This document shows positions 17,878 to 27,432 of a DNA stretch of 64,000 nucleotides, one piece after another. The stretch's first letter is position 1; each line of letters begins with the position of its first letter. The notes under the pieces were generated by a model. The model was not told where the DNA came from, did not search any database, and saw nothing but the letters and a program-made list of their open reading frames with translations. The translations under genes and the position numbers were made by a program. This DNA is from Mycobacteroides chelonae (GTDB lineage: Bacteria > Actinomycetota > Actinomycetes > Mycobacteriales > Mycobacteriaceae), in the NCBI RefSeq assembly GCF_016767715.1, contig NZ_CP050145.1, positions 744,001 through 808,000 of the forward strand, read 5' to 3'.

Positions 17878-19238
17878 CGGCCACGATCCCGGGCATCGAC
17901 GCGCCGCCACGCGGCACAACCCTGTCGATCTCTCACCTGGACTTCGTCGATCAGGCGTCCTTCCTAGGGCTGCGGGCCACCGAGCTGTCCACACTGAGTC
18001 AGATGGTCTGGATCTACGAGCGCGATATCGACACCGACCGCCTGCGCAGATTTCATGCCAACCTGGGCCGGGGGCTGCTCGGGCGGCGAATCGAGCGTTC
18101 CCGCTTGCCTTTTGGTCGCCATCGCTGGGTACTTGATGCGGCGTGCCACCCCATTGATGTCGAACTCGCACCGTTGCCACGCACCGAACTGCAGGATTGG
18201 GTGCACCGGCACGCCCAGTTGCCGATCGATCCCGAGCACGGCCCGGCCTGGCGGCTCGGTGTCACCCGATTCACTGATGGTGCGACCGCGGTGAGTCTGG
18301 TGATCTCGCACAGCATCGCCGACGGTGTGGGCATGTGCCGGGCAATCGCCGATGCCACCAATGATGCGGACCTCCCGTTGGGTTACGCGGCACCGCAGTC
18401 GCGCAAGCGCGTGCGCAGCGTGCGGGAGGACCTGCGGCGCGCCCGGCATGACCTGCCGGATACCGCGCGGGCCTTTCGAAAAGCCACCAAGATGCTGAGC
18501 TCGCGGCGCCAGGACATCAAGCACGCGGGCCGGCCCGCTACCGAGGAGCACATCGAGCAGATTCCGGCGGTGACCGTGTATCTGGACGAGAGCCACTGGG
18601 ACACACACGCACGTGAGCGTGGCGGTACCAGCAACTCGCTGGTCGGCGCGTTTGCCGCGCAACTTGCCACCAAGGTGGGCAGGCTCGGTCCAGACGGCCG
18701 GGTCACTTTGTCCATGCCGGTCAACGAGCGCACCGAGGGCGATCACCGTGCCAACGCCATGACATCGGTGATGTTCGCGATCGATCCGGCGGAACTGACC
18801 ACCGACCTGCGCGGAATCCGCAGAGCCACCAAGGAGGTGCTCTCCCGCCTGCAGGACACCCCCGACGAAAAGTGGGCACTGCTCCCGCTGACGCCATTCA
18901 TCCCGAAGGCGGCCGCACGCCGGCTCGCCGATGTGGCGCTGGAGTACAACGACTACCCCGTCGGATGCTCGAATGTGGGGCCGCTGGATCCCGATGTGAA
19001 TCGTCCCGACGGGACCCATGCCGACTACGTGTTCTGCAAACTGGCCGAGCAACGGGTGCGGCCCGACAAGGTGCTGAGCACCTACGGACAGCTCTTCCTC
19101 GCGTCCGGGAGGGTCAACGAGAAGATCTTCCTGGCCGTTGTCGGCTACCAACCCGGTGTGATCGAATCACGCGCTGACCTGACCAATCTGCTGACCGAGA
19201 CGCTTGAGGACTTCGGTATGCGCGGCGTGATCGAGTAG
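17874..19238 (+). CDS. Condensation/WS-DGAT-like acyltransferase
   Basis: 454 residues from GTG 17874, sharing GTGA with the esterase stop. The active-site motif is SHSIADGVG (HSxxDG form of HHxxxDG) near 144-150, followed by a second half with VTLSMPVNERTEGDHRANAMT, as in wax-ester synthase/PapA-like enzymes. It would transfer an acyl chain to a hydroxyl. It differs in sequence from the acyltransferase at 15235, so the cluster has two distinct acylation activities. Two bases separate it from the MmpL start. Confidence 0.8.
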   Translation: MTATIPGIDAPPRGTTLSISHLDFVDQASFLGLRATELSTLSQMVWIYERDIDTDRLRRFHANLGRGLLGRRIERSRLPFGRHRWVLDAACHPIDVELAPLPRTELQDWVHRHAQLPIDPEHGPAWRLGVTRFTDGATAVSLVISHSIADGVGMCRAIADATNDADLPLGYAAPQSRKRVRSVREDLRRARHDLPDTARAFRKATKMLSSRRQDIKHAGRPATEEHIEQIPAVTVYLDESHWDTHARERGGTSNSLVGAFAAQLATKVGRLGPDGRVTLSMPVNERTEGDHRANAMTSVMFAIDPAELTTDLRGIRRATKEVLSRLQDTPDEKWALLPLTPFIPKAAARRLADVALEYNDYPVGCSNVGPLDPDVNRPDGTHADYVFCKLAEQRVRPDKVLSTYGQLFLASGRVNEKIFLAVVGYQPGVIESRADLTNLLTETLEDFGMRGVIE

Positions 19239-19240
19239 TT

Positions 19241-22200
19241 GTGGCGGACAACACAGGTGGCATCTACGGACTGATCGCTCGGATCGTCCGGAAGGCTCCT
19301 GTCGCCGTCATCGGGGTATGGATCGCACTGGCCGCGGTCTTGGCGCTGACCGCGCCCTCTCTGCAGAAGGCCATCGAGGAGCACCCCGTCGATCTGCTGC
19401 CCAAGGATGCTCCCGTCATGGAGACCACGCGGCAGATGGTCGAATCGTTCCAGGAGTCGGGTGCACAGAACATTCTGTTGATCGTCCTCACCAACGAGAA
19501 CGGGCTGACTCCCGCCGACGAGCAGACCTATCGAGTCCTCGCGGCCCGAATGCGTGAGGACACCCGCGACGTCAGCATGGTGCAGGACTTCATCACCAAA
19601 CCGATGCTGCGCGAGATGATGTCGAGCACCGATGGCAAGGCGTGGTACCTGCCGGTGGGATTGCAGGGCGAGCTTGCCACCCCCGAATCCGGCAAGGCCT
19701 ACGTGGGTGCCCTGAAGATCATCAAGGAGGCGACCGCAGGCACCACCCTGAATGCCTTCACGACGGGGCCCACAGCGACCGTCGGCGATCTGACGGTGGT
19801 CGGAGAGCGTGACCTGCACAAGGTCGAAATCACCACGGCGGCTTTGGTTCTTCTCATCTTGCTGATCGTCTACCGCAATCCGGTGACGATGATGCTGCCG
19901 TTGATCGTGGTGGGTGTCTCGCTCGGCATCGCCCAGGCCGCTGTTGGTGGGCTGGCGCAGATGGGTCTGAGTATCTCGAATCAGACGCTGACCTTCATGA
20001 CCGCGATGATGATGGGCGCGGGTGTCGACTACGCGGTTTTTCTCATCAGCCGATATCACGAATACGTCAAACAGGGCATGGATTCTGACAGCGCGGTGGC
20101 CGCCGCGCTGGAATCCATAGGCAAGGTGGTCGCGGCCTCGGCGGCGACGGTGGCGGTGACCTTCCTGGGCATGGGCTTCACCAAGCTGGGGATCCTGTCC
20201 ACCATCGGGCCGGCGCTGAGCGTGTCCATCCTGATCGCGTTCGTGGCGTCAGTGACCTTCCTGCCCGCGGTGCTGGTCCTGGTGGGACGCCGAGGCTGGG
20301 TGAAGCCGAGAAAGGCCTATGCCAACAAGATTTGGCACCGTTCAGGCATCAACATCGTCAGACGCCCGGGCGCACACCTGGCCGTGAGCCTGGTCATCCT
20401 GATCATCCTCGCCACGTGCGGGGCAATGGTGAAGTTCGGCTATGACGACCGCAAGAACCTGCCGCCCTGGGCCGACAGTAACCTGGGCTATGCCGCGATC
20501 GAGAAGCACTTCCCGGTGAATTCGACCTTGCCGCAATACCTCTACATCAAGTCTCCGCACGATCTGCGCACTCCGCGCGGGCTGGCCGACCTGGAACAGA
20601 TGGCCGCGCGGGTGAGTCAGGTCCCCGGTGTGGACAAGGTGCGCGGCATCACCCGTCCCACGGGTGAGCCGCTGGAGGAAGCCAAGCTGTCCTACCAGGC
20701 AGGTGAGGTCGGCGGGAAGCTGGGCGATGCGTCGAATCTGATCGACGCACGCACGAGGGATTTGGACAAGCTCGCCGCGGGTGGACATACGTTGGCGGAC
20801 AAGCTCGGTGAGGTCCGAAACTCGGTGAAGAACTCACTGGGTACGGCGCGCGCACTGGTCGAGGTGCTGGCGCAGTTGCGCGGCAGCGGTAGGACGGGCA
20901 CCCTCGCCGATCTGGACTCGGTGGACAAGCTGGTCACCAGCATGCATTCCCTGGGCGAGGCCATCGAGGCCAACGCCCAGGGCGCCAGCGAGGTGTATGG
21001 CTGGATCGAGCCCGTCGCCCGTGTGCTGGTCGGCAACCCCGCGTGTGAGATGGACCCCGCGTGCCGCTCCTCGCGAGACGAGATGAACAAGTTCCTGGAG
21101 ACCAAACAGGATGGCACCAGGGACAGGATCGTCGAGCTCGGCCGTGAACTGAAGGCCGTCGACAATGACAAACAGATCAGTTCGACCATCGCCCGGCTGC
21201 GCACCGCGCTCAACGCCATTGATACGAATCTGCGCCGGTTGGGTCTGTCCGACTCTTACGGCATCCAGCAGAAGTTCGCCGAAGTCCTGACCGGAGTCAA
21301 TTCGCTGGCCGATGGCAGCGCACAGCTGGCCGAGGGTGTGCAGATGCTGGTGGACCAGACCAAGCAGATGGGCGGCCAGTTGGGCGATGCCTCCACGCTC
21401 CTGGTCGCCGCCAAGCGCGATGCGGCGCCCGGATCGATGTCTGGCTTCTACATCCCGCAGCAGGTACTTACGCAAGACTCCTTCAAGACCGCTGCGGCGG
21501 CGTTTGTCTCGGCCGACGGCCATGCGGTGCGTTATCTGGTCCAGAGCAACCTGAATCCGTTCAGTCCCGAGGCAATGGATCAGGTCCGCGCCATCCAGGA
21601 TGCGGCCCACAGCGCACAACCCAACACCACGCTGTCCGACGCGTCCATCTCGATGGCCGGATTGTCGGCGATGTACAACGACATCCGTAACTACTACAAC
21701 CACGACCTGCGATTCATCATCGTGCTGACGGTGATCGTGGTGCTGCTCATCCTCGTCGCACTGCTGCGGGCCATTGTCGCTCCGCTGTATCTCATTGGTT
21801 CGGTGATCATTTCGTACGCCTCGGCAGTGGGTATCGGGGTGATCGCGTTCCAGTTCATCGGTGGGCAACCGTTGAGTTGGAGTGTGCCGGGCATGGCGTT
21901 CATCGTGCTGGTCGCGGTGGGCGCGGACTACAACCTGTTGTTCATCTCGCGCATCCGTGACGAATCGCCCGACGGTATCCGTTCTGGGGTCATCAAAACG
22001 GTCAAGTCGACCGGCGGTGTGATCACCTCTGCCGGAGTCATTTTCGCCGCGTCGATGTTCGGCCTGCTGATCGGAAACCTGCAGTCGATGGTGGAAGCGG
22101 GCTTCATCATCGGCATGGGCCTGCTCCTGGACACCTTCCTGGTGCGCACCATCACCATTCCTGCTCTGGTCGTACTGTGTGGGCAGGCCAACTGGTGGCC

Positions 22201-22372
22201 CTCTGCGATCGTGGAACCTTGGTTCCAGAAGCACTTTTCGCGCTCGAAGGTTGACGATCAGGATGCGGCAACGCCGGAGTTGGAGGAGCCCGAGTGTCCT
22301 AGCGGCGATCCGATACCCGAGGAGCCGCTGATTTCCGTTTCCCGCGAAGCCGAGCTCGCAGGCCGTCGATGA
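19241..22372 (+). CDS. MmpL family RND lipid transporter
   Basis: 1043 residues, GTG start. Typical MmpL layout: TM1 (VAVIGVWIALAAVLAL), a first outer loop with ENxxxL and SGAQNILLIV, a TM2-6 block including the DYAVFLISRYHE proton-relay Asp-Tyr pair, a large second outer loop (about 375-820, coiled-coil rich), and TM7-12 with GADYNLLFISRIRDE. A hydrophilic C-terminal tail of about 50 residues follows. It probably exports the lipid made by the three preceding genes. In M. abscessus an MmpL called MmpL8MAB is linked to a diacylated glycosyl-diol glycolipid; this locus resembles it by gene content, from memory. No MmpS gene is adjacent. Confidence 0.92.
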   Translation: MADNTGGIYGLIARIVRKAPVAVIGVWIALAAVLALTAPSLQKAIEEHPVDLLPKDAPVMETTRQMVESFQESGAQNILLIVLTNENGLTPADEQTYRVLAARMREDTRDVSMVQDFITKPMLREMMSSTDGKAWYLPVGLQGELATPESGKAYVGALKIIKEATAGTTLNAFTTGPTATVGDLTVVGERDLHKVEITTAALVLLILLIVYRNPVTMMLPLIVVGVSLGIAQAAVGGLAQMGLSISNQTLTFMTAMMMGAGVDYAVFLISRYHEYVKQGMDSDSAVAAALESIGKVVAASAATVAVTFLGMGFTKLGILSTIGPALSVSILIAFVASVTFLPAVLVLVGRRGWVKPRKAYANKIWHRSGINIVRRPGAHLAVSLVILIILATCGAMVKFGYDDRKNLPPWADSNLGYAAIEKHFPVNSTLPQYLYIKSPHDLRTPRGLADLEQMAARVSQVPGVDKVRGITRPTGEPLEEAKLSYQAGEVGGKLGDASNLIDARTRDLDKLAAGGHTLADKLGEVRNSVKNSLGTARALVEVLAQLRGSGRTGTLADLDSVDKLVTSMHSLGEAIEANAQGASEVYGWIEPVARVLVGNPACEMDPACRSSRDEMNKFLETKQDGTRDRIVELGRELKAVDNDKQISSTIARLRTALNAIDTNLRRLGLSDSYGIQQKFAEVLTGVNSLADGSAQLAEGVQMLVDQTKQMGGQLGDASTLLVAAKRDAAPGSMSGFYIPQQVLTQDSFKTAAAAFVSADGHAVRYLVQSNLNPFSPEAMDQVRAIQDAAHSAQPNTTLSDASISMAGLSAMYNDIRNYYNHDLRFIIVLTVIVVLLILVALLRAIVAPLYLIGSVIISYASAVGIGVIAFQFIGGQPLSWSVPGMAFIVLVAVGADYNLLFISRIRDESPDGIRSGVIKTVKSTGGVITSAGVIFAASMFGLLIGNLQSMVEAGFIIGMGLLLDTFLVRTITIPALVVLCGQANWWPSAIVEPWFQKHFSRSKVDDQDAATPELEEPECPSGDPIPEEPLISVSREAELAGRR

Positions 22373-22967
22373 CGATCGCGAGTCCGTCCTCGAAGTCGGC
22401 ATCGAAGTCGGGCTCATAAAGCTCCGAGAAGACCTCCAAGATCGCCGGATACTTCTGCAGATCGAGCTTGGCGATCAGATTCTCTTCGGTGTACGGATTG
22501 GGCCCCGGGTATTCCGAGCCATCGCGGGCCTGTTGTTCGATGGTGAAACCGATTGTGTAGTGGTGGATCACGGGAGATAGCCGGGCCGCTTCGCGAACAG
22601 TGAACCCGGCCGACGTCATGGCATCGAGCATCGGCTCCAGCATGTCGGCGGCGTTGGTCACAAAGGTGCCTGCCAGGATCCGGGCGCCCTGGTGGTAGCG
22701 CAGCATCGCCTGCCGTAGTGCACGAGCGCCGTTGGCCAGGAAGATATCCCATGGCGCCGAGGTGTCATCGAAGGCATCATGGGCATCGCTCATGATCGCC
22801 TCACCCATGAGGTCGATGAGTTCGCGCCGGTTCTTCACATGCCAGTACAGCGCCGGTGCCTGCACGCCGAGGGATGCCGCTAATGCCCGCATGGTGAGGC
22901 CGTCGCTGCCCTTTTCGTCGAGCAGAGCCAGCCCGGCGCGCGCGATCGTCTCCCGATTCAAAATCAC
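22299..22967 (-). CDS. TetR-family repressor
   Basis: 222 residues, GTG start at 22967. The N-terminal helix-turn-helix (LTMRALAASLGVQAPALYWHVKNRRELIDLM) is that of classical TetR/TetR_C repressors, and the C-terminal ligand domain has HHYTIGFTIEQQA. Divergent from the FAD monooxygenase gene, with a perfect palindrome in the shared promoter, so it very likely represses that gene and itself. Its 3' end overlaps the convergent MmpL gene by 74 bases. Confidence 0.9.
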   Translation of the reverse strand: MILNRETIARAGLALLDEKGSDGLTMRALAASLGVQAPALYWHVKNRRELIDLMGEAIMSDAHDAFDDTSAPWDIFLANGARALRQAMLRYHQGARILAGTFVTNAADMLEPMLDAMTSAGFTVREAARLSPVIHHYTIGFTIEQQARDGSEYPGPNPYTEENLIAKLDLQKYPAILEVFSELYEPDFDADFEDGLAIVIDGLRARLRGKRKSAAPRVSDRR

Positions 22968-22968
22968 G

Positions 22969-22997
22969 TTGACACCTTAACATTGTTAAAGTAATTA
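22969..22997 (+). promoter_or_regulatory. Promoter of the FAD monooxygenase with TetR operator in the spacer
   Basis: TTGACA at 22969-22974 and TAATTA at 22992-22997, spaced by 17 bases. The perfect palindrome TTAACA-T-TGTTAA (22977-22989) lies inside the spacer. A repressor bound there would exclude RNA polymerase. The TTGACA begins two bases upstream of the repressor's own GTG, so the repressor is probably autoregulated too. Confidence 0.75.
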
Positions 22998-23032
22998 TGG
23001 AGTCAATACCAATAACGACGTTAAGGAGAACC

Positions 23033-24502
23033 ATGACCGAGCATGCAGTGGTCATCGCAGGTGGAGGCCCAACCGGGCTGATGCTGGCCGGTGAGCTGGC
23101 TCTCGCCGGTATTGACGTTGCGGTGTTGGAACGCCGGGGCAGCCACGAAGAGGTGGGATCACGTGCGGCGGGCGTGCATTCGCGCACCATTGAGGTGTTC
23201 GATCAGCGTGGGATCGCCGAGAGATTCCTCTCTCAGGGGATGGCCGGCCAGGTCACCCATTTCTCGGGGATCTTCATGAGCATCGAGGATTTCCCCACCC
23301 GTCACCCCTACGCCCTGGGCCTGCTTCAGCACTACACGGAGAAGACCTTGGCGGCCTGGATCACTGAACTCGGCGTGCCGATCTACTACAACGCCGAGGT
23401 CGTCGGGTTTACCCAGGACGACTCCGGTGTCGATGTGGAGCTTGCCGACGGGAGTGCGCTGCGTGGGCTGTACCTGATCGGATGCGACGGCGGACGCAGC
23501 ACCATCCGTAAGGCGGCGGGGATCGGGTTTCCCGGACATGATCCGTCGTGTTCGGCGATGCTGGTGGACGCCGAGATCACCGAGCAACCGCTCGAGTTCG
23601 GTCTGCTGCGCAAGCCGGGACAATCGTTCCTCGGCATCCTGCCCTTCGAAGAGGGGTGGTGCCGGTTGGTGTTCAGCACCGATCTTGACCGACTGGGTGT
23701 CGAGCCGACATTGGAAGAGGCGAAGGAAGCGCTCATCGCCATCGCCGGAACGGATTTCGGGCTGCACAGTCCACGCTGGATGTCGCGGTTCTCCGATATG
23801 ACTCGCCAGGCCGACCGCTACCGCGACCGTCGCCTGTTCCTTGCCGGAGATTCCGCGCATATTCACTTCCCGTTCGGCGGACAGGGGCTGAACACCGGTG
23901 TTCAGGACGCGGTGAACCTGGGATGGAAGCTGGCGGCGGTGATCAAGGGAGAAGCCCCCGACTCGCTGTTGGACACCTACCACTGCGAGCGTCATCCGGT
24001 GGCCGAAAGGGTGCTGCACAACACCATGGCCCAAACACCGTTGTCCGACGCCGGGCCGCGGATGGATGCACTGCGTGACATCGTGGCCGACCTGCTGGCG
24101 ATGGATGAGCCACGCAAGCGCATCGCCGGCATGATGAGCGGCCTGGACATCCACTACGAGCTGGGCGAGGGGCATCCGCTGCTGGGGCGCCGCATGCCGG
24201 ACCTAGACGTGGTCACCCCGGATGGGCACACCCGCGTCTACCCCTACCTGCACGCCGCCCGTGCTGTGGTGTTCAACTTTGGCGAGCCACAGAGTCTGAA
24301 CGTCGACGGATGGGCCGACCGGGTTCAGCTGGTTGACGCGAAATACTCAGGTGCATGGGATCTTCCGGTGCTCGGTGAGGTCTCGGCGCCGGATGCGGTG
24401 CTGGTGCGACCCGACGGGTACGTCGCCTGGGTGGGGGAGGGGTCCGATGCGGGCCTCGGCGAAGCGCTCACCCGCTGGGTGGGATCTCCCGCCCCGGCGT
24501 AG
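23033..24502 (+). CDS. FAD-dependent aromatic/antibiotic monooxygenase (PHBH fold, Rox-like)
   Basis: 489 residues; ATG 23033 with AAGGAG eight bases upstream. FAD-binding motifs in order: GGGPTGLMLAGELALAG (GxGxxG-like), LIGCDGGRSTIRK (DG motif), and LAGDSAHIHFPFGGQGLNTGVQD (GD motif). The C-terminal thioredoxin-like domain (about 385-489) is typical of rifampicin monooxygenase, MhpA and polyketide hydroxylases. With the adjacent TetR regulator it forms an inducible unit, plausibly for inactivating an antibiotic or a phenolic xenobiotic. The substrate is unknown. It should not be equated with M. abscessus TetX, which I recall at another locus. Confidence 0.88.
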   Translation: MTEHAVVIAGGGPTGLMLAGELALAGIDVAVLERRGSHEEVGSRAAGVHSRTIEVFDQRGIAERFLSQGMAGQVTHFSGIFMSIEDFPTRHPYALGLLQHYTEKTLAAWITELGVPIYYNAEVVGFTQDDSGVDVELADGSALRGLYLIGCDGGRSTIRKAAGIGFPGHDPSCSAMLVDAEITEQPLEFGLLRKPGQSFLGILPFEEGWCRLVFSTDLDRLGVEPTLEEAKEALIAIAGTDFGLHSPRWMSRFSDMTRQADRYRDRRLFLAGDSAHIHFPFGGQGLNTGVQDAVNLGWKLAAVIKGEAPDSLLDTYHCERHPVAERVLHNTMAQTPLSDAGPRMDALRDIVADLLAMDEPRKRIAGMMSGLDIHYELGEGHPLLGRRMPDLDVVTPDGHTRVYPYLHAARAVVFNFGEPQSLNVDGWADRVQLVDAKYSGAWDLPVLGEVSAPDAVLVRPDGYVAWVGEGSDAGLGEALTRWVGSPAPA

Positions 24503-24512
24503 TGTGGCGCGG

Positions 24513-25505
24513 GTGGCCGAGACACTGGAGTTCGGAGTCTTCATCCCGCAGGGCTGGCGCCTGGATCTGGTAGGCGTCGCGCCCGATTGTCAATGGGACG
24601 TCATGCGTGATCTGGTCCGCTATGCGGAGGACGGGCCGTGGGACTCGGTGTGGGTCTACGACCACTTCCATACCGTGCCGGTACCCACCGACGAGGCGAC
24701 TCATGAGGCGTGGACGCTGATGTCCGCCTTCGCGGCGGTGACCTCGCGAATCAAGCTCGGGCAGATGTGTACGGCGATGGGATACCGAAACCCGGTGTAT
24801 CTGGCGAAGATCGCCGCGACAGTGGACATCATCTCGGGCGGACGCACCCAGATGGGCATCGGGGGCGGCTGGTACGAGCACGAGTGGCGCGCCTACGGCT
24901 ACGGCTTTCCGGACGCCGCCGAGCGCCTCGGCCGATTGCGCGAAGGGGTGCGCATCATGCGTGACGCCTGGCGGGATGGGCGTGTCACTCTGGACGGCAC
25001 CTATTACCAGGTCGACGACGCCATCGTGGCGCCCAAGCCACTGCAGCCCAAGGGCATTCCGCTATGGATCGCCGGTGGCGGCGAGAAGGTGACATTGCGG
25101 ATCGCGGCACGTTATGCCCAGTACACCAACTTTGGGCAGACTCCCGAGGAATTCGAACACAAATCGAAAATTCTTGCGGCGCACTGTAAGGACATCGGCA
25201 CCGACTTCGACGCGATTGTTCGAAGCGCCAACATCAACGTCGTGATCGGTGCCGACGATGCCGAGGTGGCGGACCGGCTGGCGGCCATCAAGGCGCGGCT
25301 GGTTCCGGTTGTCGGCGAGGACATCGCCGATGTCACGGTCGGCAATCTGACCGCGACCGCCGGAACTCCCGAGCAGATCGCAGAGCGTCTGGCCCAGTTC
25401 CGCAGACTGGGCCTGGGCTATGCGATATGCAATTTTCCGGAAGCGGCGTACGACCGTTCCGGGATAGATCTGTTTGTGCGCGAAATAGTCGCCGCCCGAG
25501 TGTAA
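24513..25505 (+). CDS. LLM-class (F420-dependent type) oxidoreductase
   Basis: 330 residues from GTG 24513 (GTG 24504 is an alternative). Luciferase-like TIM barrel: WDSVWVYDHFHTVP near the N-terminus, RIKLGQMCTAMGYRNP, GGWYEHEWRAYGYGF, and PLWIAGGGEKVTLR. Such mycobacterial proteins use F420H2, or rarely FMN. It begins 10 bases after the monooxygenase stop, so it is probably co-transcribed and under the same TetR control. Confidence 0.85.
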   Translation: MAETLEFGVFIPQGWRLDLVGVAPDCQWDVMRDLVRYAEDGPWDSVWVYDHFHTVPVPTDEATHEAWTLMSAFAAVTSRIKLGQMCTAMGYRNPVYLAKIAATVDIISGGRTQMGIGGGWYEHEWRAYGYGFPDAAERLGRLREGVRIMRDAWRDGRVTLDGTYYQVDDAIVAPKPLQPKGIPLWIAGGGEKVTLRIAARYAQYTNFGQTPEEFEHKSKILAAHCKDIGTDFDAIVRSANINVVIGADDAEVADRLAAIKARLVPVVGEDIADVTVGNLTATAGTPEQIAERLAQFRRLGLGYAICNFPEAAYDRSGIDLFVREIVAARV

Positions 25506-25649
25506 TTGATTTAATTAGACGCTCTGTCTATTACGGATTCATCGCCGGAGAATCTCGCTTGAACGAATGCTCTGGTGATTCGAATTAATCCGATAGTACT
25601 TTGCGCGTGAATCGTTTTACGCCTGCTATCGGACAGGGTGTTCACGCTC

Positions 25650-27407
25650 ATGAGAGTTCTACGGTTCTTGGTTGTCGTGTCCGTCCTAGTGACCATCGGG
25701 ATAACATTTCCATCTGTCTCGCAAGCAGATACGGCCATCGAAGCAGAATCGATGTCCTATACCAGCGGCGGCGGGGGAGCCTGGGCGGACGGTAGTGCGT
25801 CCGGTGGAACCCTCCTGGGCCTATACGGTCAGAATGCTATTGCCACGAACACGGTGTGGCTCCAAACTTCGTCGAGAATAGTTATTCGGGCGCGTGGGCA
25901 GCAATGTCTGGGCGCGCCGGCCATGCGCATCAGCGTCGACAATGCCGAGGTGGGCAATTTCACCGTATCGGCAAATGGCCTGACCGATTACACGGTGGAT
26001 TTGTCCATCGCCGAAGGGTCGCATTCCATCACCATTACGAACAGCGCGGCGTACAGCACCTTCTTCTGCGGGCGGATGCTGGTGCTGGACAAGGTGACGG
26101 TGGTGTGGACCGCGCCCACCACCACGACGCCGACAACCACCACGGCGCCGTCCTCGGACTGCGTTGTGAATGAGTACCAGGCCAGCTACTACAACAACAC
26201 CGCGTTGAGCGGTGACCCGGTGGTGCGACAGTGCGAGACATCGGTGGGTGGCTACTTCCGAAGTGCCGCACCGGTATCCGGTGTCAACACGTCGAACTGG
26301 GGTGCCCAATATGTCGGAACGATCCACTTTCCGGTCAGTGGCAACTACGTGTTCAGCGCGGACACCGGGAACATGGCGGTGCGGGTGTGGCTTGACGGAC
26401 AACTGGTGATCGACAAGGGGACGGTGAGCTGGGGCCGAAATCTAGCTGCCAAGAACGTCACCGCGGGTGATCACGCGGTTCAGGTTGCCTTCTGGAAGTC
26501 GTCCGGCGATTCCTTCGAGTTCTTCTCCGTCTCGCAAATGGGGCCGGGCCCGGCCAGTACCAATGGCAACTACTTCTCGGCAGACTCCTTCTGGAACACA
26601 CCGATCCCCGCCGACGCCCAGATCGACTCTCGCTCTGACGGTTGGGTGGCGATGCTGGGAAACCAGAATGGCATCTCGCTGAACAGCAGCACGTGGACGC
26701 AACCCATCTACGTCGCGCCAGCGGGCACCCCTACCCGCGCCATCCGGATCACCAACTCGAACAAGTACCTGACGGTTCCGTACCTGCCGTCCTATAGGGC
26801 GAGCCCTGACGGTGACAGCGCGCTGATCATCGTGGATCAGGCGAAGGGATGTGCCTATGAGCTGGAGATATTCAACAATTCCTCCTCGGCGGTGGCCTCC
26901 GCCTCCTATCACGCCTACACGGGCACCGGCGGACACACATCGGGGCCGGCCCATGCGGGCGGCGAGCTGTCCTGGCTGGCCGGGCTCATCAGATCGTCCG
27001 AGGTGAACGCGGGCGGCATCAACCATGCGCTGCGCTATGCGCTGCCTATCGGCTCACCACGATTCGCCTATCCGGGCACCCGTTCCGACGGCACCACGCC
27101 CGGCGGCATTCCGCAGGGGACCAGGATGCGGCTCGACCCGTCTCTGAATCTGGACCAGTTCGCCCTGACCCCGTTTCAGCGGATGGTGGCCATCGCCTTG
27201 CAGAACTACGGCGGCTACAACGCCGATACCGCCGGGGTGCTCGCCGTCGCCACCGAGAACACCATGGCCTCAGCGCCTTTCAACCTGCCACTTTCGGGGT
27301 TGCCGCAGACCCTCATCCAGCATCTGCAGTTCCTCAAACCCACTGTGGCGTCTACTGACATCCGGTTGGACGAGCAGGCCGACCAGACCTGTGCGCAACA
27401 GCAGTAG
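25650..27407 (+). CDS. Secreted CBM-PA14 protein with unassigned C-terminal domain
   Basis: 585 residues from ATG 25650 (GTG 25638 also possible). Signal peptide about 1-27. Residues about 30-150 resemble a calcium-dependent carbohydrate-binding module (IEAESMSYTSGGGGAW...GRMLVLDKVTVVW). A Thr/Pro linker follows, then a PA14-like domain (about 170-305; YYNNTALSG, VRVWLDGQLVIDKG). A C-terminal domain of about 275 residues has DSFWNTPIP, TGGHTSGPAHAGGELSWLAGLI, and RFAYPGTRSDG. The last two domains match the product of 27959-29308. Function on a surface or environmental glycan is inferred; no catalytic family recognised. The 144-base upstream gap is AT-rich. Confidence 0.8.
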   Translation: MRVLRFLVVVSVLVTIGITFPSVSQADTAIEAESMSYTSGGGGAWADGSASGGTLLGLYGQNAIATNTVWLQTSSRIVIRARGQQCLGAPAMRISVDNAEVGNFTVSANGLTDYTVDLSIAEGSHSITITNSAAYSTFFCGRMLVLDKVTVVWTAPTTTTPTTTTAPSSDCVVNEYQASYYNNTALSGDPVVRQCETSVGGYFRSAAPVSGVNTSNWGAQYVGTIHFPVSGNYVFSADTGNMAVRVWLDGQLVIDKGTVSWGRNLAAKNVTAGDHAVQVAFWKSSGDSFEFFSVSQMGPGPASTNGNYFSADSFWNTPIPADAQIDSRSDGWVAMLGNQNGISLNSSTWTQPIYVAPAGTPTRAIRITNSNKYLTVPYLPSYRASPDGDSALIIVDQAKGCAYELEIFNNSSSAVASASYHAYTGTGGHTSGPAHAGGELSWLAGLIRSSEVNAGGINHALRYALPIGSPRFAYPGTRSDGTTPGGIPQGTRMRLDPSLNLDQFALTPFQRMVAIALQNYGGYNADTAGVLAVATENTMASAPFNLPLSGLPQTLIQHLQFLKPTVASTDIRLDEQADQTCAQQQ

Positions 27408-27432
27408 GGCCCATTGTTTACAACCCAACCGA

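Noticed and set aside
23033..24502. Identification as the M. abscessus TetX tetracycline monooxygenase
   Set aside because: Same broad family, but TetX is remembered at a different locus and the substrate cannot be told from sequence.
25517..25531. TAGAC-GCTCT-GTCTA as a terminator or operator
   Set aside because: Only five-base arms in AT-rich DNA; could occur by chance.
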